From: Paroedura picta
Lineage: Eukaryota; Chordata; Lepidosauria; Squamata; Gekkonidae
Reading direction: 5' to 3'
Length of the DNA stretch: 64,000 nt
Assembly (NCBI RefSeq): GCF_049243985.1
Contig: NC_135377.1
Location: 60,460,145 to 60,524,144, forward strand
Position numbers and translations under genes: made by a program
Shown: positions 19,601 to 63,231 of the stretch, in pieces
Layout: each line of letters opens with the position of its first letter
How positions within the stretch are numbered: the stretch's first letter is position 1
The notes under the pieces: generated by a model
Seen by the model: only the letters and a program-made list of their open reading frames with translations
What the model was told of the DNA's origin: nothing
Databases searched by the model: none

Positions 19601-21810
19601 AGGGGCCATACAGGCCATCTAGTCCAACCCCCTGCTCAACACAGGACTAGCCCTAAGCATCCTAAAGCATCCAAGAAAAGTGTGTATCCAACCTTTGCTT
19701 GAAGACTTCCAGTGAGGGGGAGCTCACCACCTCCTTAGGCAGCCTATTCCACTGCTAAACTACTCTGACTGTGAAATTTTTTTTCCTGATATCTAGCCTA
19801 TACCGTTGTACTTGAAGTTTAAACCCATTACTGTGTGTCCTCTCCTCTGCAGCCAGCAGAAACAGCATCCTGCCCTCCTCCAAGTGACAACCTTTCAAAT
19901 ACTTAAAGAGGGCTATCATGTCCCCTCTCAACCTCCTTTTCTCCAGGCTGAACATTCCCAAGTCCCTCAACCTATCTTCATAGGGCTTGGTCTCTTGGCC
20001 CCAGATCATCTTCGTCGCTCTCCTCTGTACCCTTTAAACAGAATAAACAGAATAAACAGCTCTGATTAAAATCTAGGAGTGGGTTCACTGTTGATGCTGT
20101 AAACAATTATGACTGGAGACAATATATGAAAATGTTTTAAATTGGAGAGAAATTGACTGTGTTATCCTGAACAGAGTAAGGCCCTTCTGTTGACAGTAAT
20201 GGCTGCAAAGGGTATAACTTTGATTAACAATTTCATGGTGTTACTATTGCCACCATCACTACTACAATAATAATCATTAAACGTATCCAGTAGTGTGATG
20301 TTAATATATGTCTCTCTAATAAATTAATACACAATGGAAGGTAGTAAAATCTGCTTTAAACCAGTTTGCAGTGCAGACTTACACTCTCCCAAGCCCAATG
20401 ACTATAACATATGTAGGGTATATCTTTGCTTAGTATCTTCAAGTAGCCAAAATACCCAGTTTTACCACACCCAATGTAGAAGGAGGAGTTGGTTCTTATA
20501 TGCTGCTTTTCTCTACCCAAAGGAGTCTCAAAGCAGTTTACAATCAATTTCCTATTACTCTATCCACAACAGACACCCTGTGAGGTAGGTGGGGCTGAGA
20601 AAGCTCTGAAAGAACTACTCTGCAAGAACAGCTCTTAGGGAACTATGACTAGCCCAAGGTCATTTATCTGGCTGCATGTGGAGGAGAGAGGAATTAAACA
20701 CAGGTCAGATTAGAAATTGGTGCTCCTCTTTAACCACTAAACCAAGATGGTTCTTAAACCAACGTGGCTTACAAATGTTGTTGTTGTTATGTGCAAAGTC
20801 GTGTCCGACCCATCGCGACCCCATGGACAATGATCCTCCAGGCCTTCCTGTCCTCTACCATTCCCCGGAGTCCATTTAAGTTTGCACCTACTACTTCATT
20901 GACTCCATCCAGCCACCTCATTCTCTGTCGTCCCCCTTTCCCCCCCCCTCGATTGCTCCCAGCATTAGGCTCTTCTCCAGGGAGTCCTTCCTTCTCATGA
21001 GGTGGCCAAAGTATTTGAGTTTCATCTTCAGGATCTGGCCTTCTAAAGAGCAGTCAGGGCTGATCTCCTCTAGGACTGACCGGTTTGTTCGCCTTGCAGT
21101 CCAAGGGACTCGCAAGAGTCTTCTCAAACACCAGAGTTCAAAAGCCTCAATTCTTTGACGCTCGGCCTTCCTTATGGCCTAACTTTCGCAGCCATATATT
21201 GCAACTGGGAATATCATAGCCTTGACTAAACGCACTTTTGTTGGCAGGGTGATGTCTCTGCTTTTTAGGATGCTGTCTAGATTTGCCATAGCTTTCCTCC
21301 CCAGGAGCAAGCGTCTTTTAATTTCTTTGCTGCAGTCCCCATCTGCAGTGATCTTGGAGCCCAGGAAAATAAAATCTGTCACTATCTCCATTTCTTCCCA
21401 ATCTACAAATACCTTTCCGTTTCTCTCCCCACAACACACACCTTGTGAGGTAGGTGGAGCTGAGAGAGCTCTAGGAGAACAGCTCTAACAGAACCCTGAC
21501 TGGCCCAAGGTCAGCCAGCTGGCTGCAGATGGAGGAGTGGAGAATCAAACCGGGCTCTCAGGATCAGCGTCTGCCGCTGTTAACCACTTCACCAAGCAGC
21601 CTCTCACCAAGCAGGAGAGGATCAGATAGAATTATCCCGAAATACAAAACTTCCTTATGAACCAGAGCGGCAAAAACAATCTGGAACGGACGCGAGCGCC
21701 AGCTTCCCACGTAGCCCCCTTCCGAAATCAAACTCACCGTCTGCGTCGAAGTGCTGCCAGGCGCGCAGGAAAGTCGCTGCGTCGAGGCGCTCCAGACGGT
21801 TGCTGTCCAT
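7492..21810 (-). CDS. SCGN: Secretagogin gene, complete coding region in 11 exons
   Basis: Secretagogin is a cytosolic six-EF-hand calcium sensor of neuroendocrine cells and neurons, linked to vesicle release. Eleven minus-strand blocks, each bounded by AG and GT and in matching phase, join into 822 coding bases: 273 residues plus a TAG stop (human is 276 from memory). EF-hand loops lie at residues 22-33, 68-79, 115-126, 159-170, 207-218 and 251-262. Diagnostic stretches include [19 protein letters not shown] and [19 protein letters not shown], nearly identical to the human protein as I recall it. The start is the first ATG of a GC-rich first exon and gives [14 protein letters not shown], matching the family N-terminus. 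Loop 4 ends in Asp, as in human. Loops 1 and 2 look canonical. CARMIL1 ends about 4 kb upstream on the same strand. No break is visible, so the gene looks functional. The identity is very secure. Confidence 0.97.
7674..7777. mobile_element. Palindromic hAT-type MITE P1, copy 1 (eroded)
   Basis: ctggccaaactgtagctctc at the left is mirrored by gagagccacagtgtcatcac on the right. Partly decayed palindrome within the last SCGN intron, 50 bases from the exon. Confidence 0.7.
8323..8461. mobile_element. P1 MITE, copy 2 (long near-perfect palindrome)
   Basis: The arms gcaggggtagtcaacctgtg and its complement enclose a palindrome of about 135 bases. Belongs to the caacctgtggtcctcc subfamily together with 35014-35148. 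Confidence 0.9.
9443..9511 (-). CDS. SCGN: SCGN coding exon 10
   Basis: 69 bases encoding [20 protein letters not shown] followed by LVK. Completes EF-hand loop 5 (207-218). Acceptor ttccag, donor gtaacc. Confidence 0.97.
9690..9863 (-). repeat. Repeat R2, copy 2
   Basis: ggaattacagctcatctcca ... tccacccccaaagtctccag ... gagctgacaacccta. Same block order as 1500-1703. Confidence 0.65.
10080..10196 (-). mobile_element. tRNA-derived SINE S2, 5' part, decayed
   Basis: Reverse complement of the S2 family: ends with ttaccacaccacattggctc, preceded by gctcaaggtcatccagc and agagaactgtgactag. The 3' half is missing. Confidence 0.65.
10464..10523 (-). CDS. SCGN: SCGN coding exon 9
   Basis: 60 bases encoding [20 protein letters not shown], the entering helix of EF-hand 5. 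Acceptor attcag, donor gtaagt. Confidence 0.96.
10555..10640 (-). repeat. Repeat R4, copy 1 (possible LINE 3' end)
   Basis: ttgacttt units then, on the minus strand, aataaaggtatttgact. Nearly the same stretch occurs at 59352-59440. The AATAAA followed by a short tandem tail suggests a retroelement 3' end. Confidence 0.5.
10740..10785 (-). CDS. SCGN: SCGN coding exon 8
   Basis: 46 bases completing Arg173 and encoding [15 protein letters not shown], the conserved linker between EF-hands 4 and 5. Acceptor ttttag, donor gtaagt. Too short to stand out as an open frame; found from splice sites and protein similarity. Confidence 0.95.
11048..11103 (-). CDS. SCGN: SCGN coding exon 7
   Basis: 56 bases encoding [18 protein letters not shown] plus two bases of Arg173. 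Carries EF-hand loop 4 (159-170), whose last position is Asp instead of the usual Glu, as in human. Donor gtagat. Confidence 0.96.
11218..11392 (-). mobile_element. 5S rRNA-derived SINE, copy 1
   Basis: Minus strand carries a 5S rRNA internal promoter-like region (ctaagcagggccagccttgg) and a diverged tail with aaacctcctctgaa. Related copies at 29945-30125, 37366-37560, 58672-58817 and 62622-62800. Not a 5S gene: it lacks the full 120-base body. Confidence 0.7.
11960..12085. repeat. Repeat R2, copy 3 (partial)
   Basis: agttgccagcc, ctcctggaattgcaattgac and gaaaatggctgctttggtag follow the R2 order. An adjoining stretch, 11679-11870, has the inverted agggttgccaa end. Confidence 0.55.
12741..12818 (-). 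CDS. SCGN: SCGN coding exon 6
   Basis: 78 bases, residues 129-154 ([18 protein letters not shown]...EYTDTM). This helical segment lies between EF-hands 3 and 4. Acceptor tctgcag, donor gtaagc. Confidence 0.95.
12911..12992. mobile_element. P1 MITE, copy 3, with exact 8-bp target duplication
   Basis: Element ccaaactgtggctctcc ... tttggccacccct is flanked by ggtttaga at 12903-12910 and 12993-13000. The 8-base duplication fits the hAT superfamily. In SCGN intron 5, about 90 bases upstream of exon 6. Confidence 0.85.
13475..13610. repeat. Repeat R3, copy 2 (fold-back form)
   Basis: gttgagtccagtgggacg on the left is mirrored by ggtgccactggatt on the right, with gaataaaacttttctggtct inside. Inverted arrangement of the R3 end. 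Confidence 0.55.
14092..14148 (-). CDS. SCGN: SCGN coding exon 5
   Basis: 57 bases encoding [19 protein letters not shown] (residues 110-128), with EF-hand loop 3. Acceptor ctttcag, donor gtaagt, phase 0 at both ends. Confidence 0.96.
15583..15672 (-). CDS. SCGN: SCGN coding exon 4
   Basis: 90 bases, residues 80-109, containing [20 protein letters not shown]. This linker between EF-hands 2 and 3 is almost invariant in secretagogins. Acceptor atttcag, donor gtgggt. Confidence 0.96.
15924..16016 (-). CDS. SCGN: SCGN coding exon 3
   Basis: 93 bases (31 codons), starting [17 protein letters not shown] and ending with EF-hand loop 2 ([12 protein letters not shown], residues 68-79). Acceptor ctgcag, donor gtaccc. 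A long (GGAA)n tract lies about 110 bases upstream of the acceptor. Confidence 0.95.
16126..16238. repeat. (GGAA)n microsatellite
   Basis: About 27 GGAA units in SCGN intron 2. On the transcribed sense it is (TTCC)n, a long pyrimidine tract ending about 110 bases before the exon 3 acceptor. Confidence 0.98.
16735..16925 (-). mobile_element. hAT-like remnant related to 3074-3405
   Basis: cagcctttctcaat at the left and cagggtttcagaaaatcctg at the right. Contains the ccacatatggtcat block shared with the 3-kb copy in the opposite orientation. Confidence 0.5.
18332..18640 (+). mobile_element. tRNA-derived SINE S2, full length, with (TTCTCC)n tail
   Basis: tRNA-like head (ggtgtagtgtagtggttagg, then gtttgattctgcactcc), body agctgggtgaccttgggctc, 3' block taagccgctttgagcctcct, then a pyrimidine repeat tail. 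A truncated second copy lies directly upstream (18195-18330). Confidence 0.8.
18932..19002 (-). CDS. SCGN: SCGN coding exon 2
   Basis: 71 bases after a ttttag acceptor, with donor gtaagt. Completes EF-hand loop 1 ([12 protein letters not shown]) and continues [12 protein letters not shown]. It ends on a codon boundary at residue 48. The loop has acidic or amide residues at positions 1, 3, 5, 9 and 12. Confidence 0.95.
19204..19430 (+). mobile_element. SINE S2 copy
   Basis: gagagccagtgtagagcactgg ... gggtgaccttggaccagtca ... gtaagccgccttaggagtcc ... acagttcttctt. Older than the 18.3-kb copy. In SCGN intron 1, just 5' of exon 2 in transcript order. Confidence 0.75.
19577..20037 (-). mobile_element. 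CR1 LINE 3' fragment
   Basis: Minus-strand match to the end of the 3.6-kb CR1: reverse transcriptase C-terminus ([20 protein letters not shown]-like), 3'UTR and the atgattctatgattct end. About 460 bases. Confidence 0.92.
20483..20748 (-). mobile_element. SINE S2 copy
   Basis: gaaggaggagttggttctta at the left (tail side) through gcccaaggtcatttatctgg to ttaaccactaaaccaagatgg (head side). Confidence 0.75.
20774..21417 (-). mobile_element. BovB (RTE) LINE 3' fragment
   Basis: Minus strand encodes the C-terminal part of the BovB reverse transcriptase: [45 protein letters not shown], then [20 protein letters not shown] and [20 protein letters not shown]. The 3'UTR ends in (ACA)n-type repeats (gttgttgtt on the plus strand). 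The two coding parts are in different frames, so this is a dead, 5'-truncated copy. It sits between S2 SINEs in SCGN intron 1. Confidence 0.93.
21420..21604 (-). mobile_element. SINE S2, 5' two-thirds
   Basis: Abuts the 5' end of the BovB fragment. Reads tgaggtaggtggagctgaga ... gcccaaggtcagccagctgg ... ttaaccacttcaccaagcag. The 3' tail block is missing at the junction. Confidence 0.75.
21738..21810 (-). CDS. SCGN: SCGN coding exon 1
   Basis: Encodes residues 1-24 (M-D-S-N-R ... F-D-A-D) plus one base of codon 25. The ATG is at 21810-21808 and the donor reads gtgagt. It contains the first half of EF-hand loop 1 and lies inside the CpG-rich promoter block. Confidence 0.95.
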
Positions 21811-22030
21811 GGTGCTGCAGACGAAGCGCCCTCACGGCGGCCAAAGTCCAGAGACCAACGCTTTGACTGACAACTGGCTGCTGACTTCGGAGTGCTCAAA
21901 GAGAGGCGGGCGGGTTATCTGGAGGCGGACAGGCCAGGGACACGCCCAGAGCTCCGAGTCGTCCAGCTGCTGGCGGAGACAAGGGGGGCAGGGCGTGACA
22001 GGGACCCCAGAGAAGCGCTGCAGCTGTGTA
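21811..22030 (-). promoter_or_regulatory. SCGN 5'UTR and CpG-rich promoter
   Basis: CpG- and GC-rich block immediately upstream of the SCGN ATG, contrasting with AT-rich flanks. It contains a double GC-box-like run at 21905-21914. No clear TATA box at a sensible distance. CpG density extends over exon 1 to about 21660, as expected for a CpG-island promoter. The transcription start is not identifiable. Confidence 0.6.
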
Positions 22031-25000
22031 AATCTCTTCTCACCCAAATAAAAGGAATCAGCTTTGTGCCTTGGTAGTGGGAGACTTTGCTTATGGAGAA
22101 GAGCACTTTAAGGGCCAACCCGACAGATTCATATGCCAAGTTATCTTATTTCTTATTTGGAGATTGGATGGGATGAAATGTGGAGATCCCCTCTGAATAC
22201 AGGTTCCTTTTTTGCATGATTGTTGACTCTATATCTCCTGTATTGCATTTTGTCGGCATTATAATTAAGCTGCATTAAAAACAACAACAAGAAGTACTCT
22301 TGCAATGTGCAGCTGCTGGTTCCAACACTGCAACTCCTACCCCAGATGGCAAGAAAGTACATGGGCCAAAAATTACAGTCCAGTGTAGGACTTGGGCAGT
22401 GTGGGGAAAAATAAGCTTTAACTTCACACAGAGAAAGTCTTAAATTTAATTCCAGGCATCTCCAGCTAAAAGGTATATGCGAAAGTCCTCTTCCTGAGAC
22501 TCCAAAGAGCTGATGCAGGTCCATGTAGACAGTAGTGACCTTTATGGATCATCTGTGTCCAATCTTTCCTTGCCAGGGGAAGAGTGCAATGCTTTAGAAA
22601 AGAAGCTAAGCACCCCCTTTTTCTTAGTAGAACAAGAGCCAAACTAGATGAGTTTATGCCAGCAAAGGTACTCTGACACTGAAACGAAATGAGATGCTAG
22701 CCCTTCGTTGGAGTCTTCCCCACCCCCTGCATTCCTTACCCAGAACAGTGATGGAGGGCATTATATGCCAACAAATTTGTTTTTAATCTGCTGCATCAGG
22801 AGTAGGCAATTTTAAAGCAACCAAATCACATAGTAACTGAATGTGCAAATCCAGGCTTATTCAGCTATGAACACCGATCAACAATCACATTGGTAACGGG
22901 ATACATTTTAATCTTAATGGGGGAGAATATGTAGACCTGCCTTACTCTCACTTCTTCCTGCCTTCCTCTCTAGATCATTAATCAGAACTAAATTTTCAGT
23001 GCCACGCTAATGTAAGATGTATTTACCTCCATGGGGCTTCCTTTGCAACATAACACTGAAAATCAAACAGATGAGCGATACGGGAAATACTATTTTTCTT
23101 CCTTCCCTGCATCTTTCATCAGAAACTGGAGCCTTAATTTTGTTCAGGTCAAACAAATTGGATTTGCCCAGACAGTGGCCTCTCTCTTACCCTTCCTGGG
23201 CAGGAAAAATCTAATTATCCTTCCAAGATGGCATTTATCTTCCTCTGATTCATCTGGGTCACCTCATCTTACTGGAAGAAAAAACAATGAGTCCAAGGAT
23301 GGGAAATCTGGGGTCAGCTTGCTTGGCTCCTTGGATAAGGTTAAGGACAATCTCCCCCACCCCCTCTGATAATGACATTACCCAAAATATTTTGAAAGAG
23401 ATCAGAAAGATTTGCAGCACTTTCTAACATGGTTGATCCAATTTATATTCTCAGGACTCACAATATTAGTTCTGGGTAGGTTGAGGATGAGATGGCAGAA
23501 TCCATCTCTGGCGCTTCCTTCCAAAATTACTTTCTCTGGTTCAGTCATCAGTTTTTGCGTTGTCTGAGCTATTTGTTCAATTTATTGCATTATACAGAAA
23601 GAAAGAGAAACTTCACGCTGGCCTGCTCACTTCTAATAAATAGTTTCCTATGGGAAAATGACACAATGTAAATGCCAAGGTTTTTATTTTAAATGACCAA
23701 CAGCATTCAGAAGCAATGGTTTGAAGGTAGGAATACCTTTCCTCCTCTTTCCCCCAAACTTGTTCTCCTTATATGGGATTCCATCTGTAAATTGAAAGGG
23801 TATTGTGTATCAGGAAACCCAAAGGGAAGTAGCTGGCAGGGGTGAGTGCAATTCTGAGCAGAGAAATTCTAGCACTGGATGTTTTAACCTCTTCCTCACT
23901 TTCCAAGGATACTTTTTGTGAAAAGGTTAATAAAGGGGTTTCATAATATAAGTCTTCATTGTGTCCACTCCTTTGTATAATCAGATTTCTTCAATTTATC
24001 ATTGCTGGTTTGGAGATTGGTTAAAAGTACAGTGGTTTGTTATGGTTCCTGGGAGCTAATTCACTTGATTACTAAACAGAGATAACATATTGTCATTCGG
24101 TCTCACTAGCAAAAGCAGTAGATGAGACGGAAACCTTTGATTACTCTGCAGAAATGTCCAAATCTATGAGGATGAAGGAAAAACAGGTTGCTTACCTGTA
24201 TCTTGTTCTTTGAGAGGTCACCAACTGTGCATCTTCCCGATAGGCTTGGTATTTCCATAGAGCAACAAGTTCAGCAACTTCTAATGGTAGTAGTCTTTTG
24301 CATTAGAAATGCAGGTTTTGTTCTTCCTTGGCATTTACCAACATTGCTACTAATTTCTTCTAAATCAGGGAGCAACAAGAAAGCAAACTTTCATGTTCTT
24401 TGACAATTGTTCCTGAAACAGGCAAAAATTACCTTTTTGTGCTGCTTTATGGAATGACAGATGGCTTCTGAAAGTACAGTGGATGTCTCTTCTGGCAAAG
24501 TTCAGCTCTGTGATGAGCAGAGACCACCAAGTAATAACATCTGGTATTCAGTATTCAGTCTTTATGAGACCCCAGGAATGTATATATTTGTTGTTATACT
24601 TTCCCCAAAATTGTGGAATCATGACGTTCCTTTGTCTGCCTATCCCATTTCCATTGTGCTATCAGGGAATTCCTTTATCTGTCTACCTCATTGACAACTG
24701 TCCTCATTCTTTTAGAACTCCAGTCAAGCATCTTTTCATTTCCTCTCTTCTTGCTAGTTTTGTCACCTATACTGCAAACATCAGGACAGTAAGATGCAAC
24801 ACAGGTGTGATGGCCTTCTTTGGGGAGCTTTGTTACAAATCCAACATAATAGCTTGATTTTAAAATGAGTACTTACTTTTTGTTTTAGGATCCTTTCACC
24901 CTGTGCATGGACCATAAGCCATATATTGGACCATAACCCAAGAAAACTATAGATGCATGTAAATCCTTATATTTTACCATGATTTAACTCCACAGGGAGC

Positions 25001-25683
25001 AGAATTCTTTGAAGTGTCCACCAGAGTCACTCACACGGCTAAAGAAGTAAAGTACTTTTCACCTTAAAAGACAGCTTGCCCTTTGAGCAGTGTAAACAAG
25101 TTTAGATGAATCTTGCCATCTTTTCTGCTCAATTTTACTTAATCACACTGCTTGCTACGACCCCATGTCGGCCTGTGATCCTCAATATAACTCTTTTAGG
25201 TCATCAAGTTCATCCTCCTCTGCCTGTTTTCAACAATGGAAAAGTTGGTTGGATCCAACCCTTCCATGCAAATATTTCTCCCTTGTGCATGAGGAGGTCA
25301 CTAGAATCACATCTGGGAACTCAAATGCATTCCCTTTTAAAAGCAATAGGAACACATTTGTTCATTAATTAAATGACACTTGATGGAATTAACCTTTGAC
25401 ATGACACATGTAGTAATTAATCGGCAACGATGTCATTTTACAATCAAAGAAATCCTGAGACCAAACTTCTACATACCTAAGGGAAAAGGAAGAGTTGGAC
25501 TGGTATTAAGGTGTTTTAGAAATCGGAAACAGCCTTATGGGATGAAACGACACTCATCAGGGTTATGATCCACTCCTGCAGGCACTTTACTGAAAGGTAC
25601 ATGGATGATGTCTGAGATGCATGCACAAGGAATTCTGAGAGGGCATACGAAAGCAGTGATGAAGTGGCCTCAAAAGCAGACCT
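22031..25683. other. CARMIL1-SCGN intergenic DNA
   Basis: About 3.6 kb of AT-rich DNA upstream of the SCGN promoter. No recognised gene, RNA or repeat; open frames here are short and lack family similarity. This is where SCGN enhancers could lie, but nothing in the bases proves it. Confidence 0.5.
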
Positions 25684-25688
25684 GAAAT

Positions 25689-25737
25689 AGTGTGTGTGTG
25701 TGTGTGTGTATGTGTGTGTGTGTGTGTGGGGGGGGGG
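25689..25737. repeat. (GT)n microsatellite with G-run
   Basis: Interrupted GT repeat followed by nine G. Lies just beyond the CARMIL1 polyadenylation region. Confidence 0.95.
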
Positions 25738-25889
25738 TTGGGTATAGTTTCCCAAAATGAACTGAAATCATTTCACAACTAGCAGATTTAGTACACCTGA
25801 TTCCTTCCTGAAGGCTCCAATAGGGTTAGGGCAGCCAGGCTCAGAAGTGTTCAAAGCAGCTATTAAATATACTTTAATAATTAAGAGAT

Positions 25890-26821
25890 TCCTATTCCAG
25901 TTGTAAGGTCATTTTTATTGGTACAAGTAAACACTGTGAATACATTCCTTCAGCCAGTTTTGTCAGTCGATGTCTGTGAGTTATGCAAATTAAAAAAAGG
26001 GGAAATTGCCTCCACAGATGACAAACTACTTTTCTTTGTAAAGCAGGTGTGTTAAAAGTTATAGAGAACATAGCCAAAAATCCAAGGCAGTTTCTAGAAA
26101 ATACCAATAGTAATAAAATTGTCGTTATCCTCATTCCAGTCAACAACATACATTTACTACAGATGTGGAAGCATAACAAGATAATAGTACTTCAGTTTGT
26201 TGTGCTTTTGAACAGTACACAAATGTACGTGATTGTGTTCTTATATATACAGTACAACAAACAGCAAAAAGTCTCCCGAGGAGAATGTAAAAACCATATC
26301 CAAGCATCTAATATATATTATTTATACAAATTCTTTTTTTTTTTATTAGTGTGCTCTGTTGATAGAATTATAATTACAATGTGCAATTGCATTCAGTAAG
26401 AATATATTTATAAAGTAAGTTTCGTGCAAGTCTGACACATTTACATTAAGCGGCACAACACTTCGCTTGCTGTACAATGTGAGCTCGGGTGAGAAAAATG
26501 CCCCGTCGGTTTGCTTGGTTTTCCTTCAGAGCCCAAATGCAAGACATTATTTTTTTGTAGCTGCTTCAGAGAAATTCAAGTAGAAACGTGAGATAGTTGC
26601 TGGCTTTAGCAGAGGCTTGAAAGGGAATGACTGGAATCGACGAGGGCAGGAAAAAATAAGAACCAAATCCATGAACTCTGGTTGCACCTCTATAAAAAAA
26701 CAGCCGATTAAAAAGAGTAATCAATAGCTTTACCCTTATTATTATATATAAAAAAAGAAACACACACACCCCAACCCCCAAAACAAAAAAACCTTGGGCT
26801 GCCGAGCACGTGATGAAGCAA
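25890..26821 (-). other. CARMIL1: CARMIL1 3'UTR
   Basis: AT-rich, apparently repeat-free sequence of about 0.9 kb between the CARMIL1 stop and a canonical polyadenylation hexamer. The right end is fixed by the stop codon; the left end is inferred from the hexamer. Confidence 0.7.
25914..25919 (-). promoter_or_regulatory. CARMIL1 polyadenylation signal candidate
   Basis: AATAAA on the minus strand about 905 bases after the stop. Cleavage would fall near 25890-25900. Confidence 0.65.
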
Positions 26822-60690
<33,869 letters not shown>

Positions 60691-61602
60691 CTGTATCACA
60701 AAGCAAGATTGTTGGGACCAAAACCTATACAAACTACTGCATCACTCCATTATATTATATCGCACGCTAATAAGTCACCAAGATCATATTCATCTACCAT
60801 CTTGACAATCTATTCACATGAACTAGGTCTTTTAAAACTAACCTGTCACTAGCATGAATTACTGGTTCTTGATAGCTATAATTTTGTATGGTAGGAATTA
60901 TAATCAGAACTAATCTGCTACCCATGGCTGTAAGATTGCTAATTCACTGGTGCTTCCATATAAAAGGTTGGGTGGCATCAACAGCAGTTGGTGACCAGTA
61001 TGAAAAATGGCTACCAGCTTATTTTCTAGTATAAGTAGCTACCCACATTTTGCATAAGGTGTCCAAGCACTTTGAATTATATTTGCAATCTTAAAAGTCC
61101 AAACATTGCTTTCTTATCAAAAGAAGTAAATGTGCCAAAAAGTAAAGATAAGTGTTTTTGTTTGTAATAATTCAACCACCACAGACTGTTCCAATGATGT
61201 TTGATGACTGCTCAGTACTGTAAGTTTGAACAGGCCTATAATTTGCTAATTAAAATACTGAAATGTGACTATGGTGAAAAGGAAGCAGAGTAAAAATATA
61301 TGCTTTTTAGAACAGAACAGAGACATCAAGCTAATATACTATACATACAAACAATTCATTAAAAAAAGGGGGGGGGAGCAGATATCCATGATTTCAAATT
61401 CTGTTTCATTTCCAAGCTAAGGTTATTTTTAGTACATCCTCTAGCAATCCTCCTGTGAATGAAATTTGGTTAGAATACATACGCCTCTGGAGGAAAGATA
61501 ACTGATTATCCAGGTATCAGTGATTAATCCTAGAAGCTCTAGATTCTGGCATCTTGCAGAGCAATTGTTATTTTGCTTCTCATACCCCTTAAGCCCTTAG
61601 GG

Positions 61603-61709
61603 CAGGGGTAGTCAAACTGCGGCCCTCCAGATGTTGGCAAATGCTGGCAGGGGCTCATGGGAATTGTAGTCCATGGACATGTGGAGGGCCGCAGTTTGAC
61701 TACCCCTGC
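61603..61709. mobile_element. P1 MITE, copy 11 (one arm shortened)
   Basis: gcaggggtagtcaaactgcg / cgcagtttgactacccctgc arms. About 30 bases are missing from one inner arm, so the palindrome is asymmetric. Confidence 0.88.
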
Positions 61710-62029
61710 GTTAAGGGATTCAAAGTAAAAACCGATATGCAAAATCCCCACCTGATCACCTACCAAAGGGAGAATGGAATAAAACACTCTTAAATTGCAA
61801 CATTTTCTTTCCCATTAACGCCTTTAATTCAGAAAAAATAATTAGTAATGCAGTATATTGCTATAGTTCTTCATTTCCTTCCCACTGACTAAACCATTTA
61901 TTTTTGTCTCAGGTGAGCAGAACTCCAATCTGCAATTTCACAGCTGCTCGTAAACACAGAGAGTTGGGAGCACACAGCTGGAAACGGAAAAGGCCATGCA
62001 GATAATGCTGTCATTTTGAAGCTGCTGCT

Positions 62030-62190
62030 TCTGTACAGTATCATATAGTGGTTAGAATCTGGGAGATGAGACCCAGATTCAAGTCCCCGCTTTGTCATGG
62101 AAGCCTGCTTGGTGACCCTGGATCAGTGACATGCTCTCAGCCTAATCTACCCAACAGCATAAGTTGTTTTAGGTTCCCACTGGGGGAAAA
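62030..62190 (+). mobile_element. Old S2-like tRNA SINE
   Basis: tatcatatagtggttagaat, attcaagtccccgctttgtc and ttggtgaccctggatcagtg follow the S2 order at lower similarity. Confidence 0.55.
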
Positions 62191-62621
62191 GTCAGGGTAA
62201 AAATGAAGTAAAATAAAAAAATACAGAGACCACTTCTGGTACCCCAGACCTTGATGGCTCAGGCTAACCTCAACCTTCTTTAGTTTACAAAGTCAAGGCC
62301 AAAATGAGGTCCAGTTTACAACCCATTTTCAAGTGTGTCTCTTGCTCAGTGGCTCAAAAATCCTGCTTCTTCCAGTATGGTTAACAATGTAGTCTATACT
62401 TGGCACAAGAAGTATCCAGCTATAAAGTATCCAATGGGCCAATGGTTCCAGTGGTTATTTTGAGGGGGATCCTTTACTGAGGTAGGCTGTTGCCACGCAG
62501 GTCTCCCTCATTTTGGCCTTGACTTTGTAGAACGAAGAAGATCCTTCGATGTGTAGTCACCTGCTTGTCAGCTTCTTTCTCTATTTGCATAAGCGGCTGG
62601 CAGGTCTTTCCTTTTATGCTG

Positions 62622-62800
62622 TCTTTTGGAAGCTAAGTAGGATCAGCCCTGGTTAATATTTGGATGGGAGACCATCAAGGAAATCCAGAGTCACAATGCA
62701 GAAGCAGGTAATGGTAACCTTGGAAACACTTTTCATCACCACACCACCGATGGCAAAACAAATCTCAGAACTTTTATCCTGGCCTCTGCTATGCTGAACT
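62622..62800 (+). mobile_element. 5S rRNA-derived SINE, copy 5
   Basis: ttttggaagctaagtaggat ... aatatttggatgggagacca ... gcagaagcaggtaatggtaa. The first 25 bases of the head are lost. Confidence 0.75.
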
Positions 62801-63231
62801 TTGGATGTACGACGGTTCCCTTGGCAGATTTATAAAGTTTATTCCATTTAATGTACCCTAATAGTATTGGGCAGCTACAAAAACTTGAAGATTTTTCTTG
62901 GAATTCTTATGGCAAATGTGTGATTTATACTTAACTGATCACTGGAAAATCATTTACTCGCAATCATATTATATGTTTTTCTTCTAATGACACCTCCAAG
63001 GGCTTGTTATAGTAATGGCTCCAATAAAGACCTTCCTTGAAACATTGCATGGTCCAATAATATGTTTTACACAAAATGCAATGAAAACCTCTTTCCATAG
63101 GAAATGAAGACTGACAGTTAATCAAGTATGTTGCATACACACACTCACGGCTCTGACCTGCTTCCTATCTTGAGGAATCCACAACAATCAAATCCTACCC
63201 CAAAGCACGCCTGCTGGAACCCTCTCCCCTC

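Noticed and set aside
22153-22524. 123-residue minus-strand frame upstream of SCGN
   Set aside because: Low-complexity and unlike any family I know; no start context or exon signals. Upstream noncoding DNA is the simpler reading.
24180-24245. acaggttgcttacctgt, a donor-like palindrome with a possible exon
   Set aside because: Looks like a piece of a reptile repeat seen elsewhere; no coding frame or partner splice site.
61898-62098. Possible further CARMIL1 exon
   Set aside because: The minus-strand frame does not resemble CARMIL1 and lacks matching phase and splice sites; part of it is an old SINE.
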